Shown here: positions 1-6,767 of the stretch, in pieces
How positions within the stretch are numbered: position 1 is the first letter of the stretch
Layout of the letters: the number at the start of each line of letters is the position of its first letter
Source: Bacteroidales bacterium
GTDB taxonomy: Bacteria > Bacteroidota > Bacteroidia > Bacteroidales > VadinHA17
Length of the DNA: 11,060 nucleotides
Reading direction: 5' to 3'
NCBI GenBank assembly: GCA_029935275.1
Contig: JAOZKQ010000045.1
Coordinates: 1 to 11,060, forward strand
Position numbers and translations under genes: made by a program
Notes under the pieces: generated by a model
Seen by the model: only the letters and a program-made list of their open reading frames with translations
Database searches by the model: none
What the model was told of the DNA's origin: nothing

Positions 1-521
1 TTGTGCAGATGTTAGAGAAAAATATTAATTGTCCGAAAACATCCAGTACCGGGAGGCTTTTTGATGCCATTGCTGCCCTTACCGGTTTGTGTTTGATATC
101 TGATTTTCATGCTGAGGCACCGATGAGATTAGAGGGCGCAATTGGGGATAAACCAGATGACTCTTTTTATGAGGTTGAAACAGGACGAACAATTTCTGTA
201 AAGCCTATGATCCGTCAAGTCGTAATGGATTTACAGCAGGGTGTTCCGGTTGCTGAAATTTCCTTGAAATTCCATAATACGATGGTTGAAATAATTCTAA
301 GTATTGTTAAATCGATTAGTGATACATCAGGACTCAAAAAGGTGGTTTTGTCAGGGGGTACTTTTCAGAATAAGTATATGCTCGAGAAGGCTGAAAATAA
401 ATTAGAAATGGAAGGTTTTGAGGTGTTTGTGAATGAGAAAATCCCATGTAATGATGGAGGAATTGCCCTGGGTCAGCTTGTTATAGCTGCAAAAAAAAGA
501 GAATCAGGCCTTTTAGGCTGA
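1..521 (+). CDS. hypF: Carbamoyltransferase HypF, C-terminal part (5' end outside window)
   Basis: This is the last ~172 residues of HypF, which makes the thiocarboxamide on HypE from carbamoyl phosphate as the precursor of the cyanide ligands of the [NiFe]-hydrogenase active site. The frame is open to the window edge; full HypF proteins are about 750 residues, so the acylphosphatase, zinc-finger and YrdC domains lie upstream. The visible part is the end of the Kae1-like carbamoyltransferase domain. Counting from the codon at position 3, it has SSTGRLFDAIAAL at residues 14-26, HAEAPMRLE at 36-44, LSGGTFQN at 116-123 (nucleotide-binding region) and the terminal DGGIALGQ at 151-158. Ending shortly after DGGxxLGQ is normal for the family. 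hypA and hypB follow downstream, which supports the call. The stop codon lies inside a hairpin that probably ends transcription. Confidence 0.95.
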   Translation, partial: VQMLEKNINCPKTSSTGRLFDAIAALTGLCLISDFHAEAPMRLEGAIGDKPDDSFYEVETGRTISVKPMIRQVVMDLQQGVPVAEISLKFHNTMVEIILSIVKSISDTSGLKKVVLSGGTFQNKYMLEKAENKLEMEGFEVFVNEKIPCNDGGIALGQLVIAAKKRESGLLG

Positions 522-532
522 CTCCCCTTTTT
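491..532. terminator. Probable bidirectional terminator between hypF and the zinc-ribbon gene
   Basis: An imperfect hairpin pairs 501-510 (GAATCAGGCC) with 516-524 (GGCTGACTC) around a TTTTA loop, with one A/C mismatch and one bulged G. On the plus strand it is followed, after three C, by a T-run at 528-532. On the minus strand it is followed by a run of eight T (the A-run at 491-498), a better intrinsic-terminator shape. It lies where two convergent transcripts meet and overlaps the hypF stop codon. The minus-strand reading is the stronger one. Confidence 0.55.
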
Positions 533-573
533 CTATTATTAATTAGTTTAAGCTTAATGCTATAAAGGCTCAA

Positions 574-978
574 CTAAAAATATCCATACTCATTATACAT
601 TTTTCTAAGGGCATCTGATACATTTTCAAAATTCAGATAATGCTTTTTACATCCAATACGGGAACAAATGTAAATCCGGCCCCCTTTTTCAAGTGACAAA
701 GGGATCATTGGAGCACCACATTCTTCACATATATGATGACTGATTAATTCTTCATGGCATTTAGGGCAATGAACTTTTAATAATTCATCTTTAGGGAGCT
801 CAATATCCGATTCATGGTTAAAACAACCATAATACGAGCAAAGCCTGAACTTTCCTTTTTTCCCATTCACCTCAATATCCACCCTGATGGATGGCTTTTT
901 GTTAATCAGGTGATAAGGATCCATTAGTGATTTTTTGCATTTGGGACATTTTACGCTTAATGCTATTAATTTTTCCAT
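574..978 (-). CDS. Small multi-zinc-ribbon protein of unknown function
   Basis: A 134-residue protein read from the ATG at 978; a TTG at 1011 would add 11 residues, but the ATG places the first cysteine pair near the N-terminus, as in similar zinc ribbons. Ten cysteines form five pairs: C11/C14 (CPKC), C47/C52 (Cx4C), C71/C74 (CPKC), C84/C87 (CEEC) and C105/C110 (CSRIGC). The CxxC...Cx4C arrangement appears twice (11-52 and 84-110) and resembles the C4 zinc fingers at the C-termini of type IA topoisomerases, which bind single-stranded DNA. No catalytic domain, signal peptide or membrane segment is seen. It lies on the opposite strand between hypF and hypA and converges on hypF. A role in metal handling, nucleic-acid binding or regulation is possible, but I do not recognise the family and the function is unknown. 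Confidence 0.75.
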   Translation of the reverse strand: MEKLIALSVKCPKCKKSLMDPYHLINKKPSIRVDIEVNGKKGKFRLCSYYGCFNHESDIELPKDELLKVHCPKCHEELISHHICEECGAPMIPLSLEKGGRIYICSRIGCKKHYLNFENVSDALRKMYNEYGYF

Positions 979-1053
979 AACTTGAAATTTTCTGATATGA
1001 ATATTTGTCAATTACATAAAATAATTTGATCTTTCGGCCTCATAATAGTACGA

Positions 1054-1061
1054 AATATTTG
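1054..1061 (+). promoter_or_regulatory. Weak candidate -7 element for hypA
   Basis: AATATTTG differs at one base from the Bacteroidota -7 consensus TAnnTTTG. A TTTG at 1025-1028 could serve as the -33 element, but the 25-base spacing is longer than usual. It lies 43 bases before the hypA start. This is a weak call resting only on consensus similarity. Confidence 0.25.
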
Positions 1062-1089
1062 TTAATTGTACAAGTTTTTCTGATAATAA

Positions 1090-1104
1090 AGTAAATTATT
1101 TACT
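1090..1104. repeat. Perfect 15-base palindrome abutting the hypA start codon
   Basis: AGTAAATTATTTACT is a perfect inverted repeat of seven bases either side of T1097, ending one base before the GTG start of hypA. It occupies the ribosome-binding position. It could be a repressor operator, a small RNA hairpin limiting translation initiation, or a chance palindrome in AT-rich DNA. The symmetry is certain; any function is inference. Confidence 0.4.
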
Positions 1105-1446
1105 GTGCATGAATTATCTATAGCCATGAATATTGTGGAAATATCCACAGATTATGCAATAAAAAATGATTCTGGAAAAGTGCTGGAGATAGAGATTGAG
1201 ATAGGGGAATTATCAGGTGTAGTAGAAGAGGCTCTGGATTTTGCAATGGAGTCAGCTACAAAGGATACAGCTTGCGAAGGTGCAAGCTGGAAGATTGTTA
1301 AAATTAAGGCACGGGCTAAATGTAAGTCAACCGGCAGGACTTATGAGCTTGATAGTCTCTATAGTGCTTGTCCGTTTTGCAATGAATATGGCCATGATTT
1401 GATTCAGGGTAAAGAGCTGAGGGTGAGATCTATTCTTGTAGAATGA
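1105..1446 (+). CDS. hypA: Hydrogenase nickel metallochaperone HypA, with a variant zinc site
   Basis: A 113-residue HypA, the usual family length. HypA binds Ni(II) at its N-terminus and with HypB inserts nickel into the [NiFe]-hydrogenase large subunit. The start is GTG at 1105, because the protein must begin MHE: His2 is the conserved nickel ligand, and MHELSIA is the family signature. The acidic stretch EIEIEIGELSGV (28-39) is also typical. The zinc domain normally has CxxC about 12 residues before a second CxxC. Here the second pair is intact (C89 PF C92), but the first reads C73-K-S-T76, so one cysteine is threonine. The C-terminal QGKELRV (101-107) is normal. The only other cysteine is C57. 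It is separated from hypB by 90 bases containing an independent promoter. Confidence 0.93.
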   Translation: MHELSIAMNIVEISTDYAIKNDSGKVLEIEIEIGELSGVVEEALDFAMESATKDTACEGASWKIVKIKARAKCKSTGRTYELDSLYSACPFCNEYGHDLIQGKELRVRSILVE

Positions 1447-1475
1447 CCAGTCTTTATAGATTCGAAATAAATTAG

Positions 1476-1493
1476 TTGTTATTTATTTCACAT
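1476..1493. promoter_or_regulatory. Candidate Rex operator in the hypB promoter
   Basis: TTGTTATTTATTTCACAT matches the described Rex operator form TTGTGAAWWWWTTCACAA at 11 of 14 fixed positions and all four W positions. The right half-site (TTTCACA) is close to perfect, and the left half resembles the TTGTTAA variant known from clostridial Rex sites. It lies between the -33-like TTG at 1476-1478 and the -7 box at 1499-1506, where a bound repressor would block RNA polymerase. rex itself is the second gene downstream, so autoregulation is plausible. The match is by eye and not tested statistically. Confidence 0.45.
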
Positions 1494-1498
1494 TTGTT

Positions 1499-1506
1499 TA
1501 TCTTTG
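1499..1506 (+). promoter_or_regulatory. hypB promoter, -7 element TATCTTTG
   Basis: TATCTTTG is an exact match to the Bacteroidota -7 consensus TAnnTTTG. A TTG at 1476-1478 gives a -33-like element with 20 bases between, within the usual range. Transcription would start near 1513, leaving a leader of about 25 bases before the ATG at 1537. This position makes an earlier TTG start at 1504 very unlikely, since it would lie inside the promoter. Confidence 0.6.
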
Positions 1507-1536
1507 TCAGCAAATTCATTTAAAAAGAATTGGATA

Positions 1537-2367
1537 ATGTGTGATACTTGCGGTTGCGGACAGGGAGAAGAAATTACCATAAGAAAACCAGGAGAGAAAT
1601 CAGAGCAACATATTCATGAACATATACATGATGGTTCCGTACATTCTCATGTCCATCATGGGACAGATGATCATCACCACGATCATGACCATAGTCATTC
1701 TCATTCTCATAATCATGGAAGAAATGTATTGGTTGAACAGGATATCCTTCTAAAGAATAATCTGTTAGCTGAAAGAAACCGGGGATATTTTGAGGCAAAA
1801 AACCTTACTACCCTGAATCTTGTTAGTTCCCCCGGATCAGGAAAAACCAGCTTATTAGAGAAAACTATTTTAGATTTAAAAGAACAACATCATTTTTATG
1901 TTATAGAAGGAGATCAGCAAACGATGAACGATGCTGAAAGAATTAATAAAACCGGAACTGAAGTTGTTCAGATTAATACAGGAGAGGGTTGCCATCTTGA
2001 CTCAGTTATGATTCAAAATGCAGTTAAAAAACTGCAAATATCTAAACCTGGGTTCCTTATGATTGAAAATGTAGGAAACCTTGTTTGTCCAGCTCTATTT
2101 GATTTGGGAGAAAAGAAGCGGGTGGTTATCATGAGTACCACAGAGGGAGAGGACAAACCTGCCAAATATCCAACCATGTTTCAATCAGCTGATCTTTGCA
2201 TAATAAATAAAATTGATCTGTTACCCTATCTTGATTTTAATATGAAAAAAGCAAAAGATTATGCAATGAAGGTTAATTCGAAACTTGAGTTTATTGAATT
2301 GTCAGTGAGATCAGGGGAAGGAATGGCGCAATGGTATAATTGGTTAAAGGCTTTGGTTCTTGTTTAG
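1537..2367 (+). CDS. hypB: Hydrogenase nickel-incorporation GTPase HypB, with His-rich region
   Basis: A 276-residue HypB, the SIMIBI-class GTPase that with HypA delivers nickel to [NiFe] hydrogenase. The ATG at 1537 is chosen because it gives the N-terminal MCDTCGCG, the high-affinity metal site of many HypB proteins, and because upstream starts fall in the promoter. Residues 25-60 hold 17 histidines (for example DHHHDHDHSHSHSHNH), a nickel-storage stretch. The GTPase core follows: P-loop PGSGKTS at 99-105, EGDQQT at 124-129, the inter-subunit metal-site region GCHLDS at 151-156 (C152, H153), ENVGNLVCPA at 177-186 (C184) and the guanine-specificity NKID at 224-227. All expected motifs are intact. 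It is 43 bases before rex with no strong promoter between, so the two are probably co-transcribed. Confidence 0.95.
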   Translation: MCDTCGCGQGEEITIRKPGEKSEQHIHEHIHDGSVHSHVHHGTDDHHHDHDHSHSHSHNHGRNVLVEQDILLKNNLLAERNRGYFEAKNLTTLNLVSSPGSGKTSLLEKTILDLKEQHHFYVIEGDQQTMNDAERINKTGTEVVQINTGEGCHLDSVMIQNAVKKLQISKPGFLMIENVGNLVCPALFDLGEKKRVVIMSTTEGEDKPAKYPTMFQSADLCIINKIDLLPYLDFNMKKAKDYAMKVNSKLEFIELSVRSGEGMAQWYNWLKALVLV

Positions 2368-2410
2368 ATATTTGAAGTAAAACGCATAGTTTAATTCCTA
2401 AATAATAGAT

Positions 2411-3040
2411 ATGGATACATTACCAGGGAAGACGGTTGAGAGGCTTAGTCAGTACAGACGAAGATTATTAAACTTACTGGATGATAATGTTGAGTATATT
2501 TTCTCACATGAACTGGCAGAAATTATTCAGATATCAGCAGTACAGGTTAGAAGGGATCTGATGTTGCTTGGATTTTCGAGTGTTCACAGGAAGGGCTATC
2601 CAGTTGAGATGCTGATTGAAGTTATTGGACAAAGATTAGATGATGAGAAAGAACAAAATGTAGCTATTATTGGGATGGGTAACTTAGGTACTGCCCTGGC
2701 TTCCTATTTAAACGGAATCCGTCCGAAGCTGAAGATTGTTGCTTTATTTGATATAGACAAGAAGAAAGAAGGAATGGAAATTGTTGGTGTAAAATGTTAT
2801 CCTTTTTCTGAGTTGGGGAAAGTGATTAAATCAAAAAGAGTATCCATAGGCGTAATTACAGTTCCTCAAACTTCTGCAAAGAAGGTGGCTGCACAGCTCG
2901 TTAAAAATGGCATTAAGGGAATCCTTAACTTTACACATATTCCTCTTAATGTTCCATCTAACGTTTCTCTTGAAGAGTATGACATGATAACATCACTGGA
3001 AAAAGTTGCCTATTTTGTAAAAGAGAGCCAGGAGAAATGA
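2411..3040 (+). CDS. rex: Redox-sensing transcriptional repressor Rex
   Basis: A 209-residue Rex, full length for the family. Rex dimers bind operators when NADH/NAD+ is low and release when NADH binds, switching on fermentative and hydrogen-related genes. Residues ~8-70 form the winged-helix domain, with the recognition segment AVQVRRDLMLLG at 43-54 and a wing around HRKGYPVE. The Rossmann domain follows, with GMGNLG at 88-93 and FDID at 113-116, whose first Asp fits the adenosine-ribose contact. NFTHIPLNVP (173-182) and the C-terminal swap helix near TSLEKVAYFVKE complete the fold. The wing lacks the GxGY glycine arrangement of Gram-positive Rex but fits the RKGY form I recall from Bacteroidota. 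It follows hypB closely and overlaps yccF by four bases (ATGA). A candidate operator lies in the hypB promoter, suggesting autoregulation. Confidence 0.93.
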   Translation: MDTLPGKTVERLSQYRRRLLNLLDDNVEYIFSHELAEIIQISAVQVRRDLMLLGFSSVHRKGYPVEMLIEVIGQRLDDEKEQNVAIIGMGNLGTALASYLNGIRPKLKIVALFDIDKKKEGMEIVGVKCYPFSELGKVIKSKRVSIGVITVPQTSAKKVAAQLVKNGIKGILNFTHIPLNVPSNVSLEEYDMITSLEKVAYFVKESQEK

Positions 3041-3408
3041 AGTTTATAGCTAATGTTATATGGCTGGTATTTGGTGGTTTGCTTATTTCCCTGATGTACC
3101 TTATTGCCAGCATCTTTTTGATCCTTACAATTGTTGGTATTCCTTTTGGAATACAGACATTGAAGCTTGCCAGTCTTGCTATGTGGCCTTTTGGCAGGGA
3201 AGTTTATATTGATTCCCCACAAGGTTGTATTGGGATTTTTCTGAATATTATTTGGATTCTGTGTGGAGGGTTCTGGATTGCTGTGGCTCATTTGATTTTT
3301 GGGGCATTGTTTGCAATTACCATAATAGGAATTCCATTTGCCTTACAGCATTTCAAATTAGCTTCCATAGGCATACTGCCTTTTGGAAGGTCCATTAAAT
3401 TTGATTGA
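3037..3408 (+). CDS. yccF: YccF-family inner-membrane protein (two DUF307 repeats)
   Basis: A 123-residue, very hydrophobic protein made of two copies of the YccF (DUF307) unit. The first spans residues ~3-54 and ends GIPFG...KLA...PFGR; the second spans ~66-118 and repeats GIPFA...KLA...PFGR. Each copy has about two membrane-spanning stretches (residues ~5-35 and ~67-100 hold them), so it should sit in the cytoplasmic membrane. The molecular function of the family is not established. The start ATG overlaps the rex stop (ATGA), and AGGAG at 3030-3034 is one of the few Shine-Dalgarno-like sequences in the window, consistent with translational coupling to rex. It converges on the beta-barrel gene, with only 10 bases between stop codons. 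Confidence 0.88.
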   Translation: MKFIANVIWLVFGGLLISLMYLIASIFLILTIVGIPFGIQTLKLASLAMWPFGREVYIDSPQGCIGIFLNIIWILCGGFWIAVAHLIFGALFAITIIGIPFALQHFKLASIGILPFGRSIKFD

Positions 3409-3418
3409 CAGGGTTTTT

Positions 3419-3874
3419 CTAGAAAAAATATCTTACCCCAATTCCTCCATCAAACTGAAAAGTGGTTGCCGGAATCAACATAAGTGAAGGAGCAACCTCC
3501 ACAAAAACATCTAAAGGAATCTCCGAAAACATGTAATCAAGCCCTACGGGAAGACGTACACCCAGGTGGAAATTGTCAGAAATACCCATTTTTACCCCAA
3601 CACCAAAATATAAGGGTAGCTTTCCTGAATCTACGTTTATGAGACCATATTTATGCCATAAATAATTGACATTTATGGCAAAGTAACCATCATTATAAAA
3701 TGACCATGCAAGACTGGCATCAAAAGCAGTAGTTTCACCTGTCCATAGTTTTAAACTAACTCCTGTTGGTGAACCAAAGATAGCTCCAACTCCAAAACCA
3801 GAATCCTGGGCTTTTAATGTGCCTGTAAGTAGGATCCCCAGAAATGCTATAAATGCAATTTTTTTAATTCCCAT
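3419..3874 (-). CDS. Secreted beta-barrel-like outer membrane protein, function unknown
   Basis: Read from the ATG at 3874, this is a 151-residue protein starting with a clear Sec signal peptide (MGIKKIAFIAFLGILLTG, cleavage near LKAQ/D at residue 22-23). Longer upstream starts would bury the signal peptide and overlap the peptidase gene, so they are rejected. The mature part alternates glycine- and aromatic-rich strands and short turns (GVGAIFGSPTGVSLKLW, ASLAWSF, YLWHKYG, GVGVKMG, GIGVRYFF) and ends in Phe-Phe, the usual C-terminal signal of Gram-negative outer-membrane barrels. It resembles small predicted barrels of the DUF3996 type, though I cannot confirm that family. It starts 8 bases after the M14 peptidase stop, so the two form an operon. 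No catalytic residues are apparent. Confidence 0.75.
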   Translation of the reverse strand: MGIKKIAFIAFLGILLTGTLKAQDSGFGVGAIFGSPTGVSLKLWTGETTAFDASLAWSFYNDGYFAINVNYLWHKYGLINVDSGKLPLYFGVGVKMGISDNFHLGVRLPVGLDYMFSEIPLDVFVEVAPSLMLIPATTFQFDGGIGVRYFF

Positions 3875-3882
3875 TACTATAT

Positions 3883-6459
3883 TTATTCGTAATATCTTGA
3901 TCTTCCAGTATTTATTATTGGGCCGAAAATAAGAGCATTGCAAAAGATCTTATTTGTTCCGTACCAAACTCCTCTGAAATTTGTGTTGTCAAAGATAGAA
4001 ATAATTTTCCCTGCTCCCATAGCATTAACCAGTAGAAATGGAGTTTTTGCTATTTGTTTAATATTTGCGTCAGAAGCATAGCCGCTGAGCAAGGGGCTTT
4101 CACTATAATTGAACCACTTATAGTCGGTCGATTCAGAAAATTCGACAACATTTGCAGTGGTTTTAAAAACAGGGATCTTTGAATTATGATAACCATAGGC
4201 TAAAGGATGGCTTAGATCCAGGTTTACTTCAAAAATAGCTCCACTAATTATCTGCTTACTATATTCTTTACTTTTATTTGCATAATTAATTTGTGCAGAT
4301 GTATCTGGTTTTGCGCCCTTTTTATATTTAATCTTTATAAACTTATTTGATGAAAGCCATTGGTTTGCGCTTTTGTAGGCAATAAGGTTCCCTCCTGACT
4401 TCACCCAGTTTTTTAATTTACTAATATCCGTATCATCTAGTTCATTATAAGAGCCTCCGGGGAGAATGATGCTTGTATATTTTGAAAGATTGAGTCTGCT
4501 CAAACGGGTTACTTCTGTCATTGTAATGGGAAGTTTATAGCGTGTATCGAAAAGATGCCATATTTCCCCTGCATCCCGGCTGCTAATCCTACCTCCAACA
4601 AGCATAAGAACCTTAGGATAGTTCACCGCAATAAATTTGGGGCTACCTAAATCAATACCATCTGAATTCCATCCGGTTTTTAAGCCATAAATATCAATTC
4701 CATCTTCAATGGCGCATTTTTTTAATAATTTACTGATTTTATCATGTGATAACTTTTGATTAGTGGCGGGTATAAGGATAGTTCCATATCCGAAATCTTC
4801 TTTAATGTCTTTTTCATTATAAGTGAATTCAGAAGTACTCACCTTTACAGTTACCCCGGCTTTTAATAGTTTGAACAAGGCGCGGGGAGCATAATATTCA
4901 TCCCATTTAAAAACATATGCATAAGGAATTTTTTCTGAAATAATTTCCCCTGGCTGAAAATCTATATTATTAATGATACCTCCAATATTATTTTTATTTG
5001 AAATGCCTGCATAGGGCATATTAAATGACATGGGAAGGTTCCAGGTGGATACATCATAAAAAATACTATCCTTGAATTTATTAACAGGTTCAAAGAAGCT
5101 GCGGATCAATCTGAAGTTTTCTTGCTCCATAGGAACAATATAGGAATCATTTGTACTGAATTCAAGATTACCTGTCTGGTAATTATTACTTAAATTATGC
5201 ACTTGTATATTATGTCCTTGCAGGAGCTTAATAAATTCATAGGTTTTACCATGGTCATACCTGTCACCAAAAACATATGCTTTAACAGTAGATTTCGAAG
5301 CTTCTTTAATTCCGCTGGTAAAAAACTCTTTTTGGTAGTTTAGTAATTCATCTTTGAGAACATGAGCAGCATTAATAGTAGAGAGGCTTACACGAAACTG
5401 GTTTCTGATGGCAAAAGGAAAGGTGAGTTTACCATTAACAGTTTCTCTCTCAAATCCCCGAACACTGGCTTGTTCAAACAATATACCAATACCCCCGTTG
5501 ATATCAGGATAGGATGATCCTTTCCCAAAATAGTAATCATCAAAAATTTCTTCGGAGAAATAAAGTGAACCTATTTTGTTCAGGGCATCTGAATGATAGG
5601 AAGCAATTTTTTTTGTTAAAGTATAATTTTTATCCGGTGTTAACGGGTTGTTTCGGCTTTTTACCCCGGGTTGGAAGAAAAAGCTTGAATTTGAACCCAT
5701 TTCATGATGGTCTGTAACAACATTGGGTCTCCATTCCTGTAGTTTCTGAACCCGGCCTTTGCTTTCAGGGTTTGTAAGTAAAAGGTAATCCCGGTTAAGG
5801 TCAAACCAGTAGTGATTTGTTCTGCCACCTGGCCAGGCCTCACTAAATGCAAGATTATTTGGGTCAGGAGAGATCTGTTGACTTTTGTACATATTTGCCC
5901 ATGTCGTGAATCGTGTCAGACCATCCGGGTTTAAACAGGGATCAATCAAAATAATACTGTTTTCAAGTACTTTTTCAATTTCATCGCCTTCTGCAGCAGC
6001 AAGGTAATAGGCTGAAAGCAGTGATGCATTTGCGCCACTGGCTTCATTGCCATGAACCGAATATCCTAATAGAATTACCACTGGCATGGACGAAATATCT
6101 GTATTTGATGATTTGGTAGGGTCACATAGGTCCTGATGGGCCTTTTTTAACTCATATAACTTACTCTGATTGTCGGGTGATGTAAAAATCAGGTGGAGAA
6201 GAGTTTTGTTTTCATAACTTCTTCCATATTCCTGTATAACTGCACGGTCAGATTTTGCTGCGAGGAGTCTCATGTAAGCCGTCAGTTGATCATGAGAAAC
6301 ATGCCACTCACCAACCTGAAATCCTAAAAAATCTTCAGGTGTGGGGATTTCCAGATTCAGGGATATATTCTCAGGTAGATAATAGTTTAGATCCACTTTC
6401 TGAGCAAAGTTTACAATTGATAGGAGAAGGAAGAGAATTAGGCTAGTTGCTTTTTTCAT
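3883..6459 (-). CDS. Secreted M14-family zinc carboxypeptidase-like peptidase
   Basis: An 858-residue protein with an N-terminal signal peptide (residues 1-19, ending NFAQ), so it is exported to the periplasm, surface or medium. Residues ~55-375 form an M14 metallopeptidase domain: HGNE at 136-139 supplies the HxxE zinc ligands, NPDG lies at 177-180, FDLNRD at 219-224, DHHEMGS at 250-256 supplies the third zinc histidine, and E329 in GILFEQASVRG is placed as the catalytic glutamate. All key residues are present, so it should be active. Residues ~615-700 (LMLVGG...ILPGGSY...NWVKSGGNLIAY) look like a glutamine-amidotransferase/ThuA-type fold without an obvious catalytic cysteine. This long architecture recurs in Bacteroidota M14 proteins. 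The substrate is unknown; protein or peptidoglycan peptides are possible. It is followed at once by a small barrel-protein gene. Confidence 0.88.
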   Translation of the reverse strand: MKKATSLILFLLLSIVNFAQKVDLNYYLPENISLNLEIPTPEDFLGFQVGEWHVSHDQLTAYMRLLAAKSDRAVIQEYGRSYENKTLLHLIFTSPDNQSKLYELKKAHQDLCDPTKSSNTDISSMPVVILLGYSVHGNEASGANASLLSAYYLAAAEGDEIEKVLENSIILIDPCLNPDGLTRFTTWANMYKSQQISPDPNNLAFSEAWPGGRTNHYWFDLNRDYLLLTNPESKGRVQKLQEWRPNVVTDHHEMGSNSSFFFQPGVKSRNNPLTPDKNYTLTKKIASYHSDALNKIGSLYFSEEIFDDYYFGKGSSYPDINGGIGILFEQASVRGFERETVNGKLTFPFAIRNQFRVSLSTINAAHVLKDELLNYQKEFFTSGIKEASKSTVKAYVFGDRYDHGKTYEFIKLLQGHNIQVHNLSNNYQTGNLEFSTNDSYIVPMEQENFRLIRSFFEPVNKFKDSIFYDVSTWNLPMSFNMPYAGISNKNNIGGIINNIDFQPGEIISEKIPYAYVFKWDEYYAPRALFKLLKAGVTVKVSTSEFTYNEKDIKEDFGYGTILIPATNQKLSHDKISKLLKKCAIEDGIDIYGLKTGWNSDGIDLGSPKFIAVNYPKVLMLVGGRISSRDAGEIWHLFDTRYKLPITMTEVTRLSRLNLSKYTSIILPGGSYNELDDTDISKLKNWVKSGGNLIAYKSANQWLSSNKFIKIKYKKGAKPDTSAQINYANKSKEYSKQIISGAIFEVNLDLSHPLAYGYHNSKIPVFKTTANVVEFSESTDYKWFNYSESPLLSGYASDANIKQIAKTPFLLVNAMGAGKIISIFDNTNFRGVWYGTNKIFCNALIFGPIINTGRSRYYE

Positions 6460-6767
6460 TTTTATATATTTAAACTGGAGTTTCTTTTTGTAGCTTATCT
6501 TAAAGATATATGAACATATGCCGATAAATAGAATTGTCCAAAATTAAGAAAAAAAGTGAATATGATTATGAATTAGCCATGAGAAAAAATATCACCACAA
6601 CCGAGATGGTTATTTCATGTCGCATTCCATCTGGCCGAATTAATAAAAATTAAAAAATAGACAGATGAAAATATTTTTCTAAGTTCTGCTAAGTTTACAT
6701 GTTTATCCAGATTGGTTTCAATTGTCGTTTTCTTATATTATTTTTATGAAATAAAAATTCAATTATT
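6460..6767. other. Divergent intergenic region between peptidase and acyl-CoA synthetase
   Basis: These 308 bases separate two divergently transcribed genes and should hold both promoters. On the minus strand, CAAAATTA at 6539-6546 reads TAATTTTG, an exact TAnnTTTG -7 match for the peptidase gene, giving a leader of about 70 bases; no clear -33 element accompanies it. On the plus strand only a degenerate TATTTTTA at 6739-6746 precedes the synthetase. There is an inverted repeat AGATGG/CCATCT (6604-6609, 6627-6632), a second pair CATCTG/CAGATG (6628-6633, 6662-6667), and CTAAGTT repeated exactly 10 bases apart (6679-6685, 6689-6695). I see no convincing gene or RNA. Confidence 0.5.

Noticed and set aside
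1059..1073. Second Rex-like site upstream of hypA (TTGTTAATTGTACAA)
   Set aside because: It has a perfect TTGTTAA half-site, but the opposite half falls at the wrong spacing for the 18-base Rex palindrome.
1504..1536. Upstream TTG start for hypB adding 11 residues
   Set aside because: It overlaps the exact -7 promoter box, and the ATG at 1537 gives the expected MCxxCGC N-terminus.
1621..1720. Tandem CAT/CAC-rich stretch as a DNA repeat or low-complexity expansion
   Set aside because: It is explained by the nickel-binding polyhistidine region common in HypB proteins.
1574..1798. Antisense 74-residue histidine-rich frame within hypB
   Set aside because: It is a shadow of the hypB histidine-codon run and has no independent coding signature.
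3010..3291. Minus-strand 93-residue frame across the rex/yccF junction
   Set aside because: It is low-complexity and lies antisense to two well-supported genes.
3414..3427. Palindrome TTTTTCTAGAAAAA between convergent yccF and barrel genes, as a terminator
   Set aside because: It has no G/C in the stem beyond one pair and leaves almost no loop, so it is not a credible intrinsic terminator; it also includes the barrel-gene stop codon.
6579..6653. 24-codon frame starting MRKNITTTEM in the divergent intergenic region
   Set aside because: It is too short and has no promoter, ribosome-binding or family signal; it is probably chance.
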